Assembly: GCA_018697195.1 (NCBI GenBank)
Contig: CM031857.1
Coordinates: forward strand, 58,524,149 to 58,588,148
DNA: 64,000 nt
Direction: 5' to 3'
Source of the DNA: Certhia americana
Lineage: Eukaryota > Chordata > Aves > Passeriformes > Certhiidae
A program made the position numbers and the translations under genes. Under the pieces are notes generated by a model. The model had not been told where the DNA came from. It did not search any database and worked only from the letters and a program-made list of their open reading frames with translations. The stretch's first letter is position 1. Each line of letters opens with the position of its first letter. Positions 57,562-64,000 of the stretch are shown here, piece after piece.

Positions 57562-58547
57562 AATTGGTATCCAAACATAGCAATGTACTCTAGAAACTAT
57601 ATACATTGTTACTGTATCTGCACAGTTAAATATTAATTAGCTTAACACGATAGGGAAAAAAATACATTTCATCCTTAAAAAACTTGCTTAGCAGCTCCAG
57701 TCAGCCTCTACTTCTTAGTCATGCAGTGTGTTTCTGTCTTAAAATAACTGCTTTTGATTGTTGTTTTTTTTCTGTCCATAAGCTAAAGGAAATTTAATTA
57801 CATGGCAAACCTTATGGGATGGATAATAATATACTGAATTAGATTTTCAAGTAACATATGAAGAGGCTTTGAATCTGTGAATCAGCCGTAGCTTTTCATA
57901 ACAACATTTGCTCTGAGGCAAAGCTACCAAGATGAAATCTAGATTTTGTGAAAGTTTGTTTCTGAATTTAATATTAGGAACTCAGCTCTGATTCTGTAGG
58001 TTTTTTGTTTTTCAGATGGAACAGAAATCCACTTTTGGCTTCAAAATAGAAGAGAACAGATGTGGACAACACTGAAAGAAGTATACAGACATGAACATCA
58101 GTGCAAAGGAGACTATCTACAAAAATGTTCAGCAAGTGCTGCCCTTCATCAGAAAATACACCCATTTTCATATAAAAACCTCCAAAGCTTATGACTATTT
58201 AATCTATTCATCCATGTATTTCTTTTTGAATATTGATTTAATTTTTGGGCATTCATCTAGAGGCAATAAAATTGTCCAACACACAGTAAATAACTTAATG
58301 TCATTTAGCTCAACCATTTGACAAATAGAAAAATTTAGAAAAGTACAGCTGCAGTGTGACCTGGCAATAAAGAAAAAAAAACCAAAAAAACCAAAAACCC
58401 AGAAAAATATGAATTTTATTCATAAAATCAACCGCCTTTGATAACTGTGCAAAGAAAGGGAGGGTCTGTTGTATCAAATGCAAAAAATTTTCTTCCATGT
58501 GCATATTGCTTACGATCAGAATCAAGAAATTATGGATTTATGTACAT

Positions 58548-58635
58548 TGGGAGTGACATCTAGCCCATCTGGGAGGCCACCTAGTCCACCTCCTCACTCA
58601 GAGTCAGCTGCCTTCAGCATTGGGGTCTGTAGCAG
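58548..58635 (-). mobile_element. Probable short CR1 LINE fragment, antisense
   Basis: TTGGGAGTGACATCTAGCCC and GAGGCCACCTAGTCCACCTC, followed by CTCACTCAGAGTCAGCTGCC, resemble the reversed CR1 3' UTR block that includes CTAGTCCAACC. Only about 90 bp is alignable by eye. Confidence 0.5.
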
Positions 58636-61600
58636 CAAAAGGGTACAGATCACACAGCAGCAGCTTATGTGAATTTTGTAAAGGAAACCTGAAAACTTCT
58701 TTGTAATAACAAATTACTTCATTGAATTTAGATCAAATGCCTAACCATGACACAAACAACACACACACCTAAAAGCTTAGGTTATAATACTAATTAGCAA
58801 GAATTTTATGTTTCACAACAGGAATTTTAAAGATGTGTAGGAATTAAGTATACATATAGCATACAGAACTGGAAATGGTAGCTCCATCTCAACTTTTATT
58901 CCAAGATTCTGCAAATTTATTTCAATGAAAAATAATGATAATATTCAATATAAGTATTCTATGGAAATTAAGATAAATTTTTGATGCTATGCTGGTTTTC
59001 CATGTTTTCCTACCTTCATAGGAAAAAACCCCTAAAAAATAACAAAACACCATGAGATTTTTTTTTGTTTGTTTTATGTTTTCATGTTTTTAAGAGTTTA
59101 GAAATTAACTTTGAGTAACACTCTACATTTTCTCCTATCCACAAAAAATTAGAAGACAGAGGTATCCATGGTCTGCTACCAGAAACACAGGAAACAATAA
59201 ATCTATTTAGATATATTTTTATTTTAGGTATATATTGTATCCATCTATGATATCACAACAGTATATATGTATAATATCACAGTGTATGATATTACAACAC
59301 TATCAATAAAATTAATCTTTGGAAACAGCAAAATCCTTGGAAAAATAGTGGCAAATTCTACATCTTTAGGTATAAAGGGTCTTGGAGGTTCAGAGTGAGA
59401 TGAATGGAGCAATTTGTACATCTCAGAGGCTTTATTCTGGTTTTCTGCTTGCCTCGGGAAAAAGACAGTTCATCAGTTTGCAGTATGAAACCAATATATA
59501 TATACATAGAAATTTAGGATCATGAAAAACAATTTTTAGGGAGTATTTAATTTCAGCATAACGGGAAACACACTACTCTATTTACACCAGAATATTCAAG
59601 CATGCTTCTAGGGGGTGTAAACTTAGAAATTGCTTTATTATTCTTCCAAAGAGTATAGAGGCTTGACAAAGAAATACTGAGTTATACTTAGCACCCAATT
59701 TTCATCATCTTTTTTTGTTCTAAATCAATTTCAGTCTCTTTCAACCCATCTATTTCCTTTAATAACTGATTTTTTCTTTGATGCAAATGTTTATATTTTA
59801 GGATTGCAAAATAAGAAAAAGGAATAATCAAATTGTGTAGAGAAAATATTACTGAAAAATTGAAAATGCCAGGCAAAAAGCATTTCATTTTTAAGGACTA
59901 AGGTACAGACACTGTCATTCTGTGAGAATCTTCAACATAACAGCCTGTGACTTGAAGGTAATATGCAATGAGTGTGATGCAGAGGTTGTTATGGTTTCAG
60001 GGGCTTCTGTGACTTTTACTGACTGTAAAATCCTACAACAAAATATCTAAGACCTGATCCTGGAGGTATAATTCAGAGAATTACATAGCTTCCCTTTATA
60101 GGGCAAATATGTATACATACGTACCTTCATATTAAAATTAAACCCATTTTCTTCCTATTAAAAGAAAGCTAATACTATAAGAAAGCTGCCTATATGCTCC
60201 TAAAAGTTCAGAATAACTGTGCCAACATTTAAAAAACAAAAAAAAAGAAAAAAAAAGAGAATTTGCTAAAAAGAAAATCACATATATGCAGTGTTATACA
60301 GTGGCCAGAGGGTTTAAAAAGTTATCCAATTACTGCTACAATAAATGTTTTTGCTAAACAAAAGAAAATATTTAAAATTATGTTTTAAGGCAAAATTTCC
60401 AACGTTAGAGACAGCATACATGATATTGATATTCAGTGGGACCTGGGTGCCTAACTGCCCTTCATGCTTTTGAGTCCCCCTTTTTTTTTCTTATGGATAT
60501 TCTAAGCAAATCAAAGTCAGTGAAAAGTTTCTCATTTGGTTCTGGGGTGTTTAGATCAGGCCATAAAGGTCTGAATTTTTCCTGCTGGTCACAACAATAA
60601 AATTTATTGACTGATGGCTTCAGGCAAGTACCTAAAGTGCCTTCCTTCTCATAAAATGCACCATTTCCTTTTTAAACATTCATTTCCCACAAAACACTCG
60701 TAGTTCATATTTGTAGAGTTTACCTGTAAATAAACTAAGCATTTCCTTTGAATTCATCATCAGTGTTGCAATAGAGTTCTAGATTAATTTAACATTCTGG
60801 TAGGTCTTCCTCCCGTTTAAATAGATTATTAGAGTGGACAAAATACTCTTCCTCACTCATCATTCCTCACCATATATGTTATCCTTACACTCGTGGCATT
60901 TTTTTAATAGCTTTCTTTCTTCTAAATATCTTGCATTACACTCTGCAGGCAAAGTAAGAGCTAAAAACTAAAGCATAGAATGAACAAAACATACAATTAA
61001 AATCCATGTTTAACACTAGGAAGTAATTGAGTTCTTTAAAACAAAAAAGGGTTCCTTTGACTCTTCAGTATTGACTATATGTTCTTGAAATAACAAAAAA
61101 GGGATTGTGTTTGAAATTATTGCTATTCTGGACCCTGCCCTCTCTTTGACTCACTGTTCTGTATCAAATTACTTATCATTCAGGGAAGAAAATGCACAGT
61201 TATAGCTAAATAAAAAATATTTTCTTCATGTGATGGCATTACAAGGCTTTATTACTCATAGCAATAAAATAGAATGAGAGACAGAATGAAAATTATATCA
61301 AAAATGCAATTCTGAATTGTTGCTTAAATGTGTTTTTTATAAGCATGTGTTACGTTTTTCGTAAGGGGAAACAGTAGCAACATTTTGTTCCTTGCGACTA
61401 TGTCTATCTCTATTTGAGAACTAAAACTATACTTCTCAGGGCATTCAGAAGTTTATGAAAATACTATTTCTGATAGTCTGAAAATATCTTAGCAAGTAAG
61501 AACATAAAAACTATGAGCAATAGTTAAAAAGCAATTACCATTAAAAAGTAGATAGATAATGGGTAATCAGAGGACAAATATTACAGATGTCTCCTGTCTG

Positions 61601-62184
61601 ACTTATATGTAATACCCTTTTTATATAACTGCCAGCCAGTTGTAAAGAATCAATATTAATGTATTAGCTTTCATTGCTAGACCTTAACTCTCATGAACTT
61701 AAAAAATAGGCAGCCCTTTCCTTCTATTCAATTCTATGTTATTTTTTGAGTTACTCAAAAGAGATGTTGGAAAAAAATATTACAAAAATTACATTGGTTT
61801 GTTTATGCTGTTATCATTTGGAGAACTAAATAATAGCAATAATCTGCAGAACTTGGTCATGTCAGAAAGGTACTCTCTTCCCAGTCCTGTCCTGAAAAGT
61901 AGAAGGTGTCAGTCATACCAAATCTCTGATTTGGTCCTGAATTCAGTTGCTGTCCTCAGCCCAATGAGATACGGGATTTTTGCCTCCTCCTATAATTTGT
62001 TACACATTTTAATTGCAAAATTGCAGAATATGTAAGATCACAAGGGATCTCATGACCTCATATACTCCAATTATTCTCTCCCAACAGAGCACTGATGGCA
62101 AATTCCACCTTGGTTTACCATGAAAGCATACCTACCCAATGGTATCCGTATTACCTTACGGATGTTTAAAAATGGCTTATTTCT
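58636..62184. other. Unique noncoding sequence
   Basis: No gene. TA-rich tracts lie at 59210-59300, where a degenerate duplication of TATGATATCACAACA-like sequence is visible. A short patch at 60430-60480 (CAGTGGGACCTGGGTGCCTA) hints at an old amniote repeat, too weak to call. An A/G-rich patch lies at 60230-60262. Confidence 0.5.
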
Positions 62185-62374
62185 TCCTGTTTGGGGCTCC
62201 ATGGTATGAGAAAGACATTGACAAACTGGAGCAAGGCATAGGAGATTGTGAAGTGGATGAACTGGAAGTGTTACCTAGTACCCTGCTCTAGTTGACAAGG
62301 TGGTGAATTGTCAAAGGCCTGGGCATGATGATCTCAAAGTCTTTTCCAAACAAATTGATTCTGTGATTCTATGA
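62185..62374 (+). mobile_element. CR1 LINE 3' end, with internal deletion
   Basis: The left part (GGGGCTCCATGGTATGAGAA, AGACATTGACAAACTGGAGC) corresponds to the CR1 RT C-terminal coding region around the KDMDLLERV-type motif. The right part is the 3' UTR: GCCTGGGCATGATGATCTCA, AAGTCTTTTCCAAACAAATT and the terminal GATTCTGTGATTCTATGAT. The sequence between these two CR1 regions is much shorter than in a full element, so an internal deletion is likely. The intact octamer-type terminus marks a true 3' end. Confidence 0.86.
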
Positions 62375-62482
62375 TTACAGAGGATCACAAAGACGGGCTG
62401 AGTGTTGCCCTGCTTCTTGCATGTTTTCTTTTTAGCCTTCTGATGTTTTCAAATTCTTGGAGTCAGTTCCCACACGCATTTC

Positions 62483-62686
62483 TGTAAACAACAATTGTTT
62501 ATATTCCTCTCTGGAGGAAGCGAGAATTGATGGACTTTTTGGGTTGACCAATGTGGTCAGAGAGGTGGCAACCTCTCCTTCCAATCCCCAGACACTTTTG
62601 CAATTATATATAAAATCGAAGTCTCATAGTGAACCTCCTCTTTTTTTTCCCTTCTTTGTGAAGAGTTGTCGGGCGTGTGTGGTTCA
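62483..62686 (+). mobile_element. Short solo LTR with possible 4-bp TSD
   Basis: The element reads TGTAAACAACAATTG at the left and GTGTGTGGTTCA at the right, with TTTC on both sides (62479-62482 and 62687-62690). It has a TATATAAAA box at about 62607-62614. The expected AATAAA is replaced by AGTGAA (about 62628). R-U5 contains CCCTTCTTTGTGAAGAGTTG and TCGGGCGTGTGTGG, which I recognise from avian ERV LTRs. A 4-bp duplication would fit an ERV1-type integrase, but four bases can match by chance, and 204 bp is short for an LTR. The true left edge could lie elsewhere. Confidence 0.6.
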
Positions 62687-62690
62687 TTTC

Positions 62691-64000
62691 TTGTTGAACA
62701 GCAACAGCTGAGTGCACAGGTTTTGTTTAGATTAGAGAACAGATTACTAAAGGGTCGACTTAACAATGTCTTTCACTATTGAATGGTTGTTTAGAAGACC
62801 TAACCCAGTTTTTCTGTGTGTCACAGCCAAATGATGAGAAGGATGCATTCAAGTTACATAAAGGAAAATTTCCTCTTGATATTAAGAAAATGGCAACAGT
62901 AAAAAAAAAAAAACAAACCCAAAAACAAAGAAGGTGGTAAGACACTGGACCAACTTTTCCACAGAGATTCTGAAATTCCTTGCTCAGAGACTTTCAGAAC
63001 TCTGCTGAATAGTACCTGGAGAAACTTAGTTGAAAATAGTTTTCCTAGACTTTATCATATGGCTTATGGTTGCTTCAAAATTAGGTTGTTCTATCATTAT
63101 TCACAATTTAATATGTGTGAAAATGATGAGGTGGGAAATGTAATCCTATCAAATTCTTCACAGATTCCAGAGATAGAAGGCACAAATTGTACATCCTGCT
63201 GGGCTGATGACAGTGGCGGGATTAAGGAAAAATTTACAGGCAGAAGAAAATGATACACAGACTCTCTGAGTGCTTCTATGTAAAAATTGCCCAGGGTGAC
63301 TGTAGTCAGTTTTATGGCAAATCCCAATCACCTGCCCTGAACAGCAACAAAAAAAAAAGATTTATCAATAATATGGTTATTTCTTTATGTTCTAGACAAT
63401 GTCCAGTGTTCTTTGTTTTCTCAGTAACTCTGAGCATAATCAGAAGATTCAAAGGAGTAAAATTGACTAAGAAAATAAGAATTACAATATATTATATATA
63501 TATGTATTTCTATACATGGAAATTTTGGCAAGTAATCATTCACCAATACAGTGTAATTTTTTTTTTTCATTTTTCCTTTCTCCTTTTCTGGCCTTGCCTT
63601 CATTGTCTTTCTGTTGCATTATTCCATGCAGTAGTTCTTCATTAGAGAAAACACTGTTCCTTTTAAGTTTTTAAGAGCAAATCATAAGTCTGTTAGCACT
63701 TGTCTATGGAGCCATATGGGTTTCCATATGGCATTTCTTTTGATGACTATGCCATATTCAATATCTTACTCATGTGAATGTCTGTGAAATCAAGTGTTTT
63801 ATCTTTAATTTTCTGCACTGATGAGTAGATGATAACTCTGGGTGTATTAGCACTTTTCTGCTTTATCTGTCTATCATTGGATTAGAGGATGGTTCTTTCA
63901 TACATTTTTTAATTGGGTTGTTAACAAGTTTAAGAGAAGATGTAACAATATGAAATGTCTTCTGTCATGAGTACTATGAAAATCTTCTCCTTAGTATTGG
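62691..64000. other. Unique noncoding sequence to window end
   Basis: No gene or recognised transposon. An A/C tract lies at 62900-62930 and a TA-rich tract near 63488-63505. The 131-codon ORF at 63250-63645 has no domain features and reads through a T-rich tract (63557-63569), so it is treated as chance. Confidence 0.5.

Larger units (their letters stand above)
56921..58534. other. Unique noncoding sequence, AT-rich
   Basis: No gene or transposon recognised. It contains a very AT-rich patch at 57145-57225, an 11-bp tandem repeat at 57321-57358, mixed T/G tracts at 57400-57470 and a run of 23 T at 57539-57561. Confidence 0.5.

Noticed and set aside
60430..60480. Possible ancient amniote repeat (CAGTGGGACCTGGGTGCCTA)
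   Set aside because: The similarity is too short to support a call by eye.
63250..63645. 131-codon plus-strand ORF near the window end
   Set aside because: No start context, domain or conserved-looking motif. It includes translation of T-rich low-complexity sequence.
1..64000. CRISPR arrays, tRNA or rRNA genes, bacterial operons or phage-like systems
   Set aside because: None seen. The content is eukaryotic (CR1 LINEs, LTRs, microsatellites) and no regular spacer-repeat structure exists.

Overview
This window reads as AT-rich, gene-free vertebrate DNA, almost certainly from a bird and probably a songbird. I find no open reading frame that looks like a real protein-coding exon, and no tRNA, rRNA or CRISPR array. 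The longest ORFs fall in transposon remnants, in a pentanucleotide repeat that is open in every frame, or in A/C-rich low-complexity tracts. The avian assignment rests on chicken-repeat-1 (CR1) LINE fragments with the characteristic 3' ending (variants of GATTCTATGAT) and on several endogenous-retrovirus LTRs that I recognise from bird genomes. The window is best described as an intergenic gene desert or a large intron.

Layout. 1-6.3 kb: unique AT-rich sequence with short simple repeats. 6.3-7.2 kb: an 850-bp 5'-truncated CR1, minus strand. 10.25-10.95 kb: a 696-bp solo LTR with a perfect 6-bp target-site duplication (TSD). 12.7-13.8 kb: two adjacent antisense ERVL-type LTR remnants. 14.6-14.9 and 17.3-17.5 kb: long A/C-rich tracts. 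18.4-18.75 kb: a local duplication, an old repeat relic and a G-quadruplex motif. 20.07 and 22.49 kb: two near-identical 75-bp copies. 25.7-26.4 kb: an antisense LTR. 27.65-28.2 kb: the only strongly GC- and CpG-rich island, built around 25 uninterrupted CCCGA/CCCGG pentamers. 29.6-29.9 kb: a 262-bp solo LTR with a perfect 6-bp TSD and an avian alpharetrovirus-like R-U5. 30.4-31.0 kb: an LTR remnant split by a CR1 3' end. 38.2-38.8 and 40.1-40.8 kb: two further sense-strand LTRs. 41.2 kb: a CR1 3' end. 44.6-46.2 kb: two consecutive decayed CR1 reverse-transcriptase-region fragments. 47.7-48.4 kb: a 728-bp solo LTR with a perfect 5-bp TSD, followed by a GATA array and an unidentified GC-richer segment. 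53.7-54.2 and 58.5-58.6 kb: further antisense CR1 pieces. 56.56-56.92 kb: a homeodomain-motif cluster resembling a conserved noncoding enhancer. 62.2-62.7 kb: a CR1 3' end and a short LTR.

Nothing here forms a pathway or operon. The biological content is a record of retroelement insertion (CR1 LINEs, ERVL-type and class II LTRs, all apparently reduced to solo LTRs or fragments) on a background of unique sequence that may hold regulatory elements. The items most worth testing are the CpG-rich pentamer island with its flanking splice-acceptor-like and polyadenylation-like signals, the three clean solo LTRs, the duplicated 75-mer, and the candidate enhancers at 56.7 and 24.4 kb. Family names for repeats come from recognition by eye, not from a database search.
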